This document shows positions 8,423-16,961 of a stretch of DNA of 64,000 nt, piece after piece; positions within the stretch are counted from its first letter, which is position 1; each line of letters starts with the position of its first letter. The stretch is from NCBI GenBank assembly GCA_030536255.1, contig JAUNQI010000010.1:24189-88188 (forward strand). Reading direction: 5' to 3'. The notes beneath the pieces were generated by a model. It did not search any database. It was not told the origin of the DNA and saw nothing but the letters and a program-made list of their open reading frames with translations. Position numbers and translations under genes: made by a program. Origin of the DNA: Eubacteriales bacterium. GTDB lineage: Bacteria > Bacillota > Clostridia > Oscillospirales > Oscillospiraceae.

Positions 8423-9541
8423 TTATGAATTCAAAATGGTATACAGCACACACAGCAGATCTTTGTTATCTGCGCTGAAATAGTCTGTTGTTCCGCCCAT
8501 ACGGTTAAACGTCTTCATAAAGCGAAGGTAATACGCCGGATCATCCATCGGCGGCTCTCCCCGGCTCCAGTCCCAGCTTGCTTTTTGCAGATCAACAACA
8601 TGGATCTTAAAGTCATCGATTGGAACATTCTTCTGCAGACTGACGTTTCTGGACATTGAAAGGGATTTTTCAAAGATCATCGGGGACATGACGGCAGAGC
8701 CGACGGAAAGATAAACGCCATGCTGAAGATTTGAAACACTCTCCGCATACTTCAGGAAATCATGCTCCGCTGTGCGGCCGATACATGCTCCGCTGTTTGC
8801 GTAATGCGTATAAATAATATCGTGACCAAACATCGGATGGCAGGTAAATTCGCCGGATGACCTGTCTGCATATGCGTGAATACTGTACTCCTTAAACGGA
8901 TGTTCGATCCTGAGGTATCCCTCTGGGATCCCGCACTTATTCAGCACTTCCAGATAGTCCAGCGCCGCCGATCTTTTCCATGACGGAAGGCCGGCATCGG
9001 AGGCATCCGCCTTCAGCTGATCCGCGGACGGAATCGCCAGGCCGTCATTTATCACCATTCTGCCAACGGATTCCGCGTAGCCCAATCCTTCATAGGCGCC
9101 CGCAGCAATTGCCAGATTGATATATTTCCCTGTTTCATCCCACGTTCCGAATCTGCCGATCTTTACGTTCTGACGCACATCCTCGCTGCTTTTTCCTAAG
9201 AAGGCGAATTCCCAGTCATGAATAATCCCCGCGCCGTTTGTCGCAATATGGGTAAACCAGCCTTCTTCCAGAAGCGATCCCAGAATTCTGCCCAAGCCGT
9301 TCTTGATGGAATGTGCTCCGAACGCGCAGATAACAGCCGCGTTCTGCTTTCGGGCAGTTTTTATCTCTTCAGCAACTTTTTCCGCATATTCGACCAAATC
9401 ATCCTCGTAATGAACCAGAGATACTTTTTCCGGCGGAACACTTGCCTCAAGAATCGAAACCTTGCTGTACCGCTCATGAAGAGACGGGTATTCCATTTTT
9501 GTTCTGTCAAATTCAGTCATTTCTCCACCCCAACTGTTCAC
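8423..9541 (-). CDS. Deoxyhypusine-synthase-like NAD-binding protein
   Basis: The 372-residue protein resembles the deoxyhypusine synthase superfamily in layout: GAHSIKNGLGRIL, then THIATNGAGIIHDWEFAFLG and VKIGRFGTWDETGKYIN correspond to the DHS stretches around TTAGGVEEDLIK and INRIGNL. Bacteria with such proteins lack hypusine, so a different NAD-dependent chemistry is likely. It is the last gene after a GH38 mannosidase and a PfkB kinase, so a sugar-related substrate is inferred. The GTG at 9541 overlaps the kinase stop; an ATG at 9520, just after GGTGGAG, is an alternative start. The superfamily placement is by eye and the function is unknown. Confidence 0.6.
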   Translation of the reverse strand: MNSWGGEMTEFDRTKMEYPSLHERYSKVSILEASVPPEKVSLVHYEDDLVEYAEKVAEEIKTARKQNAAVICAFGAHSIKNGLGRILGSLLEEGWFTHIATNGAGIIHDWEFAFLGKSSEDVRQNVKIGRFGTWDETGKYINLAIAAGAYEGLGYAESVGRMVINDGLAIPSADQLKADASDAGLPSWKRSAALDYLEVLNKCGIPEGYLRIEHPFKEYSIHAYADRSSGEFTCHPMFGHDIIYTHYANSGACIGRTAEHDFLKYAESVSNLQHGVYLSVGSAVMSPMIFEKSLSMSRNVSLQKNVPIDDFKIHVVDLQKASWDWSRGEPPMDDPAYYLRFMKTFNRMGGTTDYFSADNKDLLCVLYTILNS

Positions 9542-10503
9542 AGAGCTCTGTAATCAGGATCCTGCAGGAGCTCTTCTATTTCGCTTTTTGTCGGATGTCC
9601 GGTAGCCCTCAGCGTTTTCGTACTTACCGCTGCCGACGCATTGGCAAACGGCAGCGCTTCTGACAGCGACGCAGAACCGGCTAAAGAATACACGAGACCT
9701 GAAAGGAAGGCATCTCCGGCCCCGACAGTATCCATCGTCCAGGTTGCATTGATTCCGGGGACTCTTCCGATTGCATTGCCATCATAGGAAATAGCGCCTT
9801 CCGCTCCAAGCGTAACAACGATACTGGGTCTGAAATCTCCCGCACAATATTTCTCATATAACGCAGTGACACACTCTTCCGGGGTCTTTTTTCCGGAGTG
9901 AGCCTGCGCCTCCGACAAGTTGATCTTATACGAACAGCGCGGATAATTGATACCCTCTCTGGAATCCAGCCAAACAGAAATACGGCTTTTTTCCAGAATT
10001 CTCGTCAATTTCTCCTGAAAATACGGCGTATGCAAGCTATTGGAAAACTGCTGGTTAATGACAAGCTCGTCATATTGATCGAGATTCATTTCAAGCTGCT
10101 CCAAGAGCGTATCCAGAGCCTCAGTAGGATAGACGTTGTCTCCCCCAAGGTCATATCTCGGGAGTTCCTGATCGTCTTCCGTGTATATCTTATGGTACAC
10201 AAACGTATTAAAATCCGGTGAAGCGATGTAATGCTCCGTATGAACACCGGCGGAATTCATCGAACGCTTCAGGATATCCGCCCAGATGTCATCTCCGCAG
10301 ATCCCGTAGATATCGCATTCAGCGCCCAGCGTGGCAATGTTAACAGCCAGATTTCCCGCGCCTCCTGCTCCGTATGAATACCTGGAAATAATATTTACCG
10401 GTAAATTTGTTTCGACGGATATTTCGTCGCTTAGTTTCGTAAAATAATAGAAATCGAGGGCGACATCACCCAGGACGGCTATTTTTCTTTTTTCACCTTT
10501 CAT
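9538..10503 (-). CDS. PfkB-family carbohydrate kinase
   Basis: The 321-residue enzyme should phosphorylate a sugar or nucleoside with ATP. It has the N-terminal glycine motif (YGAGGAGNLAVN), the small lid region, and the C-terminal catalytic signature DTVGAGDAF with the base Asp near residue 260. Length is standard. Members with an N-terminal GDVALD-type start include ADP-heptose-type and ribokinase-type kinases; the substrate cannot be fixed from sequence. AGGTG precedes the ATG by five bases. It lies 14 bases after the mannosidase and overlaps the next gene, so it probably acts on a product of the same pathway. Confidence 0.85.
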   Translation of the reverse strand: MKGEKRKIAVLGDVALDFYYFTKLSDEISVETNLPVNIISRYSYGAGGAGNLAVNIATLGAECDIYGICGDDIWADILKRSMNSAGVHTEHYIASPDFNTFVYHKIYTEDDQELPRYDLGGDNVYPTEALDTLLEQLEMNLDQYDELVINQQFSNSLHTPYFQEKLTRILEKSRISVWLDSREGINYPRCSYKINLSEAQAHSGKKTPEECVTALYEKYCAGDFRPSIVVTLGAEGAISYDGNAIGRVPGINATWTMDTVGAGDAFLSGLVYSLAGSASLSEALPFANASAAVSTKTLRATGHPTKSEIEELLQDPDYRAL

Positions 10504-10517
10504 ACAGCACCTGCCAG

Positions 10518-13500
10518 TTACAGTTTAAACAGTAAAGTTTTAATCTCATAGGGGTGGAAGCGAAGAGTGATCTCTTCCTGATTTCCCATGAATTCCGTTA
10601 CCGGATTTTCCATCAGATCGCATTCCGCGAATTCGGAGAACTGAAAAGCGGTTTTCACGCTGCAGACAGAAGCGGAACCTCTGTACTCATGGAATCTGAC
10701 GACCAGGCAGTCCCCTTCCTCGCTCTGCTTCACAGCATCCAGTGATATATTATCTGCCGAAACAGACACGAAACTCTCTGAAGAAATCGTTCCTTCCGCA
10801 CAACGGACGGGATCATTCAGATAAAACGATTCCTTTTCCACATCGCAGTGCAAAGCATCTCCCTCATGCGGGAAAAGAGAATAGGTAAAGGAATGCTCGC
10901 CCTGATCCTGCAGATAATCCGGATATGTTGCCGTCTTGATCAGCGAAAGACGAATCGTATTCCCCTTCACATCACATCCGTATTTCCCGTTATTCATTAC
11001 GCTGACGCCGTAATCCGAATCGGAAAGGTCGACCCATTTGTGCATGACCGTTTCAAATTTTGCGATATCCCAGCTCGTGTTCCAGTTATTTGCCCGGCGG
11101 ACATTACCATACTGGATATCATACGTGGCAAAGGTTGTTCTTACCTCAATGGGGAATGCAACTTTCAGAAGCTGATGCGTTTCATGCATATCAACATGGG
11201 CTTCAAAGTCTATTTTCTTTTCATTTGCATAAAACGTTACATTTTCTTCGATGGCCGAATTTCCGTATTCCCAGCGGAAATACAGCGTAAACGCCAGCGC
11301 ACCGTTTTCGATAATCTTTGTCTCTGTAAGCTTCTCGACCTCATGCGCTTTCTCATTGTAGAAAATATTGATATTCCATGCATCGCATATGACCGGTTCA
11401 TCTTCAAAGAAGACCAGGCGGTTTGCGGTCTCCCCTTCTGGGACAATCTCTCTGGATGCCGTTTTGTCGAACAGGCGGGTGATCCGTCCGATTTCGTCAA
11501 AGCTCACCTTGTATAACGGAGTATCCAGTTCTTTTCCTGTATAGACAAACGGTGACTCAGCCTGCTCTGATACATCCGCTGCTACGGAAAACGGCGTAAT
11601 GCTCATTGGCGGGAGGAAACAGTCCACCATCGCTGTTTCCGGGGTCAGATGCTGAATTCGGCAGGCTTTCCCGTCCCGGTCAACAAGCGTTTCCGATGCG
11701 CCCAGAGGAACCCTGACACTGCCTTTATAGGGCCAGATCCCGCTGTTGATCAGGGACATTCCCTTCTCATCATCTCTCATTATGTTCAGAGATTCCGATA
11801 TTACCGACTGCGCAATATTTTCTGCACGGCGGTAATCCTCTTTGCTGTCCTCATAGACCTCATAAATTGCGGAGCCCGGGATCACATCATGGAACTGATT
11901 GAGAAGGATCAGCTTCCATCCCTCCGTCAGTTTGTTTTTCGCTTCCGCAGACAGATACCCCTTCTCTGTGCGGGCAAGCACCGAGATCCATTCGCTGCAG
12001 CGGTAGAGATGTTCCAGATAACGGTTCATCCGTTTATTATATGCATGGCTTGTATAAGTTCCGCGGTGATTTTCAAGGTAGAGTTCCCCGTCCCATTCCG
12101 GGAAATATCCGTCAAAGTTCTCTGCCTTTTCATGCAATCTTTTAAAGTATTCCACGCCACTGCCGGTCGTAACATGCGGAAGCCCGGGAATGGAATCAAG
12201 AAGACGGCGCTGTTCAAGCTCTTCTCTGTTTACACCGCCTCCCCCGTCACCGTAGCCGTAGGCAAGCAGAAGCTCATTCGTCAGATTCTTATTTTTATAG
12301 TTGTTCCAAATTCCGGTTACGGAAGAAGGAAGCATTTCCCCGTTATAGGTATAATACCAGGAGCCCTGTTCCTCAGCGGCTGCCGGTGTGGTTATGAAGT
12401 GCGCAAGAACCGAGGTTCCGTCAATTCCTTTCCACTCGAAAGTATCATATGGCATCTGATTGCATTCGTTCCAGCTGATCTTTGTGGTAACGAACGTATC
12501 GATTCCGGATTTCTTCAGGATTTGCGGAAGCGCCCATGAATACCCGAACACGTCCGGGAGCCACAGGATCCGCATATCTTTTCCAAATTCTTTTTTTGCA
12601 AAGCCCTTGCCGATGAGGAACTGACGCGTCAGCGATTCTCCGCTGGGAATATTGCAGTCTGCTTCGATCCACATTCCGCCTTCAATTTCCCATCTTCCCT
12701 CGGCGATTCTTTCTTTTATCTGCTGATAAATCGTCGGGAAATCGTTCCGGATATATTCGTAAAGCTGGGGCTGAGACATCAGGAAGGAGTACTCCGGATA
12801 CTTTTCCATCAGCCGAAGCACCGTTGAAAAAGATCTGGCAGACTTCTCCCGGGTATGTTTATATCTCCACAGCCATGCCACATCAATATGTGTATTTCCG
12901 ACAGCAAGAACATTTACCGGAAGCTTTGAATCGATTTTTCCGAGACTGGACCGAAGATACTCCGCAGCCTGAGAGACAGAAGAATAGAAGCTGTCGCTGC
13001 CCAAAGCCCTTCTGTCAATCATATTTTCCGCTTTATTCAGACCGGAAAGCAGCTGATCATAGAGAGGATCATTCTTATTCAGAAGCTTTATCGTTCCGAG
13101 AAGCATTTTCCCCATATAGTAAAGATAATCCGTATCCGCGTCAAGCTTGGCCGTAAAGGCTTCCGAGAAGCGATGCTCCTGAATCTGCGGAACGCCGCCT
13201 CCTTCCAGGCCGGACCAGATCCGAAAAATAAGCGTGCGCGTTGTGCCTGCCCAGCTTTCTGGGAAAAACACTTCATTATGATGCGTGTCGACCCCCTGAT
13301 ATGGCTCCCCGTCAACAAACAGCTGAGATTCAAAACCGCTGCAGTTGCAGTTTCCGGTTCTGCCGAAATCAAAGACGCCGACAGGGCAGCCGGAGGTTGT
13401 ATCGTCAGGGAAATGCGCATCGCATTTCAGCCACAGATAAGTATCTCTGCCTGACCAGGTATCTCCGATATGAACCGGCTGCCAGGGAGCGTTCTCATCC

Positions 13501-13637
13501 GGAAGCGGCGGGTTCACAGTCTCTGAAGGACAGGGGCAGCTCATCATTTGTTCCATTTGTGTTACCGCGCGAAAACGGTATTTTGCAAGAGAGTCAATAC
13601 GAACATCCAGTTTTTCCAAAGTAAAGAAAATATCCAT
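10518..13637 (-). CDS. Alpha-mannosidase, glycoside hydrolase family 38
   Basis: This 1039-residue enzyme should remove alpha-linked mannose from oligosaccharides or glycans. The family signatures are clear: the metal-binding GNTHIDVAWLWRYKHT near residue 245-260, WEIEGGMWIEADCNIPSGESLTRQ, and WLPDVFGYS with the nucleophile Asp near residue 360. The C-terminal half has the usual beta-rich domains. There is no signal peptide, so it is cytoplasmic and would act on imported glycans. The ATG at 13637 is preferred to an upstream in-frame start because GAAAGGA precedes it by six bases. First gene of the operon with the kinase and DHS-like protein. Confidence 0.92.
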   Translation of the reverse strand: MDIFFTLEKLDVRIDSLAKYRFRAVTQMEQMMSCPCPSETVNPPLPDENAPWQPVHIGDTWSGRDTYLWLKCDAHFPDDTTSGCPVGVFDFGRTGNCNCSGFESQLFVDGEPYQGVDTHHNEVFFPESWAGTTRTLIFRIWSGLEGGGVPQIQEHRFSEAFTAKLDADTDYLYYMGKMLLGTIKLLNKNDPLYDQLLSGLNKAENMIDRRALGSDSFYSSVSQAAEYLRSSLGKIDSKLPVNVLAVGNTHIDVAWLWRYKHTREKSARSFSTVLRLMEKYPEYSFLMSQPQLYEYIRNDFPTIYQQIKERIAEGRWEIEGGMWIEADCNIPSGESLTRQFLIGKGFAKKEFGKDMRILWLPDVFGYSWALPQILKKSGIDTFVTTKISWNECNQMPYDTFEWKGIDGTSVLAHFITTPAAAEEQGSWYYTYNGEMLPSSVTGIWNNYKNKNLTNELLLAYGYGDGGGGVNREELEQRRLLDSIPGLPHVTTGSGVEYFKRLHEKAENFDGYFPEWDGELYLENHRGTYTSHAYNKRMNRYLEHLYRCSEWISVLARTEKGYLSAEAKNKLTEGWKLILLNQFHDVIPGSAIYEVYEDSKEDYRRAENIAQSVISESLNIMRDDEKGMSLINSGIWPYKGSVRVPLGASETLVDRDGKACRIQHLTPETAMVDCFLPPMSITPFSVAADVSEQAESPFVYTGKELDTPLYKVSFDEIGRITRLFDKTASREIVPEGETANRLVFFEDEPVICDAWNINIFYNEKAHEVEKLTETKIIENGALAFTLYFRWEYGNSAIEENVTFYANEKKIDFEAHVDMHETHQLLKVAFPIEVRTTFATYDIQYGNVRRANNWNTSWDIAKFETVMHKWVDLSDSDYGVSVMNNGKYGCDVKGNTIRLSLIKTATYPDYLQDQGEHSFTYSLFPHEGDALHCDVEKESFYLNDPVRCAEGTISSESFVSVSADNISLDAVKQSEEGDCLVVRFHEYRGSASVCSVKTAFQFSEFAECDLMENPVTEFMGNQEEITLRFHPYEIKTLLFKL

Positions 13638-13672
13638 AATTATCCTTTCACGGCAGCTGCGCAAAGCCTTTT

Positions 13673-13686
13673 ATGCTTTGAAGCAT
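13673..13686. promoter_or_regulatory. Short palindrome upstream of the mannosidase operon
   Basis: ATGCTT and AAGCAT (13673-13678 and 13681-13686) form an inverted repeat with two central bases, 36 bases before the mannosidase start. It may be an operator of a sugar-responsive repressor, but no convincing promoter could be placed around it. Confidence 0.3.
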
Positions 13687-13762
13687 TCTGCCTGATCTTC
13701 ACCGTTTGCCAAGATACAATGCAGTCTGCTGCAGGGAGAAGATTCCCCGTATTTGCTGCTTA

Positions 13763-13808
13763 AATAAAGACATAAGGCTTCACGATCCAGCCAATCGCGA
13801 AACCTCAT
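13763..13808 (-). terminator. Terminator of the aconitase X operon
   Basis: On the minus strand a 15-bp stem (13808-13794 with 13786-13772, including several G-U pairs) with a 7-base loop is followed by GTCTTTATTT. The G-U pairs exist only in the minus-strand RNA, which assigns the direction to the operon ending at 13827. Confidence 0.7.
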
Positions 13809-13826
13809 GACTTTTATTCGATTTGA

Positions 13827-14393
13827 TTACGCCTCGGTACCGAGAAGGCCAAGCTCCGACGCGAACGGTTTCATTCCGTCAATGCAGATCTGCGCAACAT
13901 CCCGGACTTCCATTCCCAGCATACCGCACCCCGTCTTTATCAGCTCACGGTTGCACTTTGCTGCGAATTTTTTATCCTTGAATTTTTTCATAAAGCTGGA
14001 AATTTCCAGATCCGTTATCCCCTGCGGGCGCATTCTGGCGCATGCGGATATGATTCCGGTAAGCTCATCCACCGTGAACAGGCTTTTTTCACAGTTTGTG
14101 AGCGGCTCAACATCCGTACAGATGGAGTAACCGTGTGAAAGGATCACCCGAACTTCTTCCGGCTCGAGACCGGCCTCAAGGAGAGGCTGCTCCGTATGCT
14201 GAAGATGCTCCTCCGGATATTTTTCATAATCATAATCATGAAGATAACCGAGGGCCATCCAGTGCTCTTTATCCTCGCCAAAGTGCTCCGCCATTGCCCC
14301 CATTGCAGCCATAACCGCAAGAGCATGGACGATCAGATGCGGTTCGCTCACCATTGTGGCGTTCAGTTCCTTTGCTCTTTCAAGTGTAAGCAT
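13827..14393 (-). CDS. HD-domain hydrolase
   Basis: The 188-residue protein contains an HD-type metal-binding fold: His24, the His-Asp pair in GYLHDYDYEKYP (52-53), His66 and the later ILSHGY. HD proteins are usually phosphohydrolases of nucleotides or phosphorylated metabolites. It is the third gene after the two aconitase X subunits, 24 bases after the small subunit, so a role in the same pathway or in housekeeping of its product is inferred. The ATG at 14393 is chosen over two upstream TTG codons because GGGAGG sits nine bases before it. Confidence 0.8.
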   Translation of the reverse strand: MLTLERAKELNATMVSEPHLIVHALAVMAAMGAMAEHFGEDKEHWMALGYLHDYDYEKYPEEHLQHTEQPLLEAGLEPEEVRVILSHGYSICTDVEPLTNCEKSLFTVDELTGIISACARMRPQGITDLEISSFMKKFKDKKFAAKCNRELIKTGCGMLGMEVRDVAQICIDGMKPFASELGLLGTEA

Positions 14394-14417
14394 TCTCAAC
14401 AACCTCCCGATTCAGGA

Positions 14418-14858
14418 TCAGCCGACCTGAACGACTCCGTCTTCCAGAACCGTAACCTGATCCCCGGTCTTTACTGCTTCCAGAAATTCGGGGCCGAGTC
14501 TGTCAATAACAGGCATGGACGTATCCGTCCAGACGGAACCCATGATTGCGCCGGAAGCGGCAAGAGAATCGATGCTTTCAGAGAACAGCATGCATGCAGG
14601 AGCCTTTCCAAGTTTGCAAACCGTAAAAAGGATCATTCCGCCGGTAGTTGATCCGATCGTAATAGGAAGGCAAAGTGCTTTTCCCTCCATTGGCTTTCCG
14701 TTGATCTCCGGATTATTCTGATCCCCGCACGGGATCCCCTTTTTATTGAACATGATTGCCATCTGAAAAGAAGCAAGAGTATTAAATCCGTTATGAGAAA
14801 CAAGGGCCTCCGCCTGACATGTTCCCGGAACAACAACGCGTCCTTTGAACTCCTTCAT
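14418..14858 (-). CDS. Aconitase X small (swivel) subunit, DUF126
   Basis: This 146-residue protein matches the swivel domain of aconitase X: VVVPGTCQAEALVSHNGFN at the start, then LPITIGSTTGGMILFTVCKLGKAPACMLFSESID. In two-subunit enzymes it closes over the catalytic domain. Its ATG directly follows the TAA of the large subunit (TAAATG), the usual sign of equal production of the two chains. Characterised bacterial aconitase X enzymes dehydrate cis-3-hydroxy-L-proline, while archaeal ones act on mevalonate 5-phosphate. Confidence 0.88.
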   Translation of the reverse strand: MKEFKGRVVVPGTCQAEALVSHNGFNTLASFQMAIMFNKKGIPCGDQNNPEINGKPMEGKALCLPITIGSTTGGMILFTVCKLGKAPACMLFSESIDSLAASGAIMGSVWTDTSMPVIDRLGPEFLEAVKTGDQVTVLEDGVVQVG

Positions 14859-16136
14859 TTATTTGCCCTCCTTGCTTGTAATAATATCCAGGATCTGAGA
14901 ATCGGTATAGTACCGGGCACTGGTATATGTACGAAGCTTGTTCGACGAGGTAATGACCGGCTTTGCCTTGCAAAGAGGATTATTCATATACATGAGCGGG
15001 CAGATATAGCTCAGAATGACTCCGCAGGCAGCAAGTCTGGCAGCTCCGCCGGATTCCTTGAATGCTTTTATGACCGGAGGAGACGCCGTAAACACCGTAG
15101 GAACCGTGACCTTCTTCAGGTGATTGAAGGAGAGGCTGTTTTCGATTTTATTCGTCCAGTCCTCCAGCTGCTCAAGGGACAGATGCGGGCAGCCGACGAA
15201 GCAAAGCTTCGGAGAAGCAAGCGGATTCTTCCAGATCACAGGATAATTTTTCTGAACCCGCTCCAGCTCAGCATCATCAATAACGTAAACCTGTGCGTTT
15301 TCTTTGATCAAAGACTCTCCGAGCTCTTTTGCCTCAGGAGTCAGGTTGTCAATATGGTAAAGACCGACGGCACCGTTCGAAGCTGTTGCAGCGCCCATGT
15401 CCTTCAGATATGCACTGACTTCCGGAGTGATCTCCGTTCCGAGCCACTCTTCCATGCCTTTGATATACGGGACATCTTCCATTACCTTCATGCCGATTGC
15501 AGAACCAAGAAGCTGCGCCTCAGGCTTCTTGCTGCATTTTACTTCAACGATCCAGCTTGCTTTCCGTCCTTCATCCGTCAGGAAGCCAAACTCGGGAACG
15601 AAGCCGGAAACAGAGCCCATCAGCTCAAGCATACCGGAATTCCTGTTGCAGCGGGCACCGAGGACAGAGTTCGCATAAACAACGGCAGAGGATTCCGCCC
15701 AGGAGAGGATGTCACCCTTTTTGGGGGTATTACCCACCTGCGGGAGATAACAGGTGCAGGTATAATCGTCATCACTCGTTATACCCAGCTTGCGCATCTG
15801 TTCCTCAAAACGCGCCTGATCGGTATACATGATTTTCTTGAAAACGACATCTTCCAGCAGATTCGTCGGGACATTCTTATCAAGAGGACGGGGATCCGCG
15901 GTAAATTTCTGTCCGTCAACAAGACCGGCATCAATGATCTCATCAAAAACATCCAGCACAGGACCGAGAACCTTCAGACCGTAGCTGATTACGGTATGAC
16001 CATACTGACTGCTTACCGGGACAAGGCGCTCAGCGCCGAAAGTATCACCAAACATAACGAGGGTCTTCATGATCTTTGCCATGACCTCGCCTTTTTCGCC
16101 GTTAAGTAAAGCTTCCTGTTCAGGTGTCAATTGCAT
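14859..16136 (-). CDS. Aconitase X large (catalytic) subunit, DUF521
   Basis: The 425-residue catalytic subunit carries the family features AKIMKTLVMFGDTFGAERLVPVSS-like start region, CTCYLPQVGNTPKKGDILSW, and AESSAVVYANSVLGARCNR, plus late Cys residues that could hold an iron-sulfur cluster or metal. Known bacterial members are cis-3-hydroxy-L-proline dehydratases; no proline racemase, epimerase or reductase gene is nearby, so the substrate is open. It heads a three-gene operon with the swivel subunit and HD protein, under a palindromic operator that overlaps the -10 box. Confidence 0.88.
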   Translation of the reverse strand: MQLTPEQEALLNGEKGEVMAKIMKTLVMFGDTFGAERLVPVSSQYGHTVISYGLKVLGPVLDVFDEIIDAGLVDGQKFTADPRPLDKNVPTNLLEDVVFKKIMYTDQARFEEQMRKLGITSDDDYTCTCYLPQVGNTPKKGDILSWAESSAVVYANSVLGARCNRNSGMLELMGSVSGFVPEFGFLTDEGRKASWIVEVKCSKKPEAQLLGSAIGMKVMEDVPYIKGMEEWLGTEITPEVSAYLKDMGAATASNGAVGLYHIDNLTPEAKELGESLIKENAQVYVIDDAELERVQKNYPVIWKNPLASPKLCFVGCPHLSLEQLEDWTNKIENSLSFNHLKKVTVPTVFTASPPVIKAFKESGGAARLAACGVILSYICPLMYMNNPLCKAKPVITSSNKLRTYTSARYYTDSQILDIITSKEGK

Positions 16137-16168
16137 AGGAATTACCCTTCCTTCTCTATAGATTGTTA

Positions 16169-16188
16169 ATAGTGTAACAGCACACTAT
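16169..16188. promoter_or_regulatory. Perfect palindromic operator of the aconitase X operon
   Basis: ATAGTGT (16169-16175) and ACACTAT (16182-16188) are exact inverted copies around six bases. The site covers the -10 hexamer of the minus-strand promoter, the classic position for repression, for instance by a GntR-type regulator. No regulator gene is adjacent. Confidence 0.65.
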
Positions 16189-16200
16189 GCTATTTGTCAA
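16171..16200 (-). promoter_or_regulatory. Promoter of the aconitase X operon
   Basis: TTGACA (16200-16195) and TACACT (16176-16171) are spaced by 18 bases on the minus strand, about 35 bases before the ATG at 16136. Confidence 0.7.
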
Positions 16201-16295
16201 CCGATTATTATTTACTTGCTTTAAAAGTATTTAGTCATTATAATTCCGGTAGAAAGAGTCCATACAGAAATAACCGGAGAGGAGATAATCTCCCA

Positions 16296-16820
16296 ATGCA
16301 AGGAAAAACGCATATCGCTGGTGGGATTCTGGCCGGTGAGCTTCTTCTGGCAGTACATGGCCAGACAACTCCCGTTCTGGCCGGCGAGCTTCTGACTGCC
16401 GCTGCAGCAGGAGCGCTGTTTCCGGATATCGATCACGGAGAGTCCAAAATATCCAACACAAACTTTGTAACGAAAATTCTGGCGAACCTCTTTGAGCTGA
16501 TTCTGAAGCATCGCGGTCCGATTCATACGCCGGTCACCGGCGCCCTTCTGACTGTTTTCGTCTGGTTCAGCCTTTCCGCTGCCGCTGTCGCTCCCGGCAC
16601 AGTGTATGCTCTGACAGCCGGCTTTGCCGTTGGATTTGCTTCCCATCTGATTCTGGACTCCTTCAATCCCGGCGGGATCATGTGGCTCTGGCCGTTCCGG
16701 AAAAAGAGATATCATCTTGCACGGATAAAGAACAGAACCGCAAAGGAAACGATATTATTCATTTTCCTCATCGCACTGGACCTGATTGCCGAGTCCGTTT
16801 TTCACATCATTGTCATCTGA
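16296..16820 (+). CDS. YdjM-like membrane-bound metal-dependent hydrolase (DUF457)
   Basis: The 174-residue membrane protein begins MQGKTHIAGGILAGE and carries the family His/Asp set: the N-terminal TH, FPDIDH, HRGPIHTP and SHLILDSFNPGG. Several hydrophobic helices place these in or near the membrane. The family is called metal-dependent hydrolase; in E. coli a member belongs to the LexA regulon. The ATG at 16296 is preferred to a start at 16194 because the family sequence begins there and GGAGAGGAG lies 14 bases upstream. It is transcribed away from the aconitase X operon. Confidence 0.85.
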   Translation: MQGKTHIAGGILAGELLLAVHGQTTPVLAGELLTAAAAGALFPDIDHGESKISNTNFVTKILANLFELILKHRGPIHTPVTGALLTVFVWFSLSAAAVAPGTVYALTAGFAVGFASHLILDSFNPGGIMWLWPFRKKRYHLARIKNRTAKETILFIFLIALDLIAESVFHIIVI

Positions 16821-16880
16821 TACGAATACCTGACAGAAATCGGACAGTTCTTCCGGTAAATAGTCATTCTGTTATAACTG

Positions 16881-16937
16881 AAAAAGCGTAATGCATCATC
16901 CGGACAAGTGACCGGTGCATCACGCTTTTATTTTTTG
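16881..16937. terminator. Bidirectional terminator between converging genes
   Basis: AAAAGCGT/ACGCTTTT, ATGCA/TGCAT and CCGG/CCGG arms form a long hairpin with small bulges, with T-runs on both strands. It serves the DUF457 gene on + and the symporter on -. Confidence 0.85.
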
Positions 16938-16961
16938 TTCGATTCTGTTACAGGGAAATGA

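Noticed and set aside
14793..16109. A 438-codon open frame antisense to the aconitase X large subunit
   Set aside because: The sense frames show the conserved family motifs and coupled starts; the antisense frame has no recognisable protein features.
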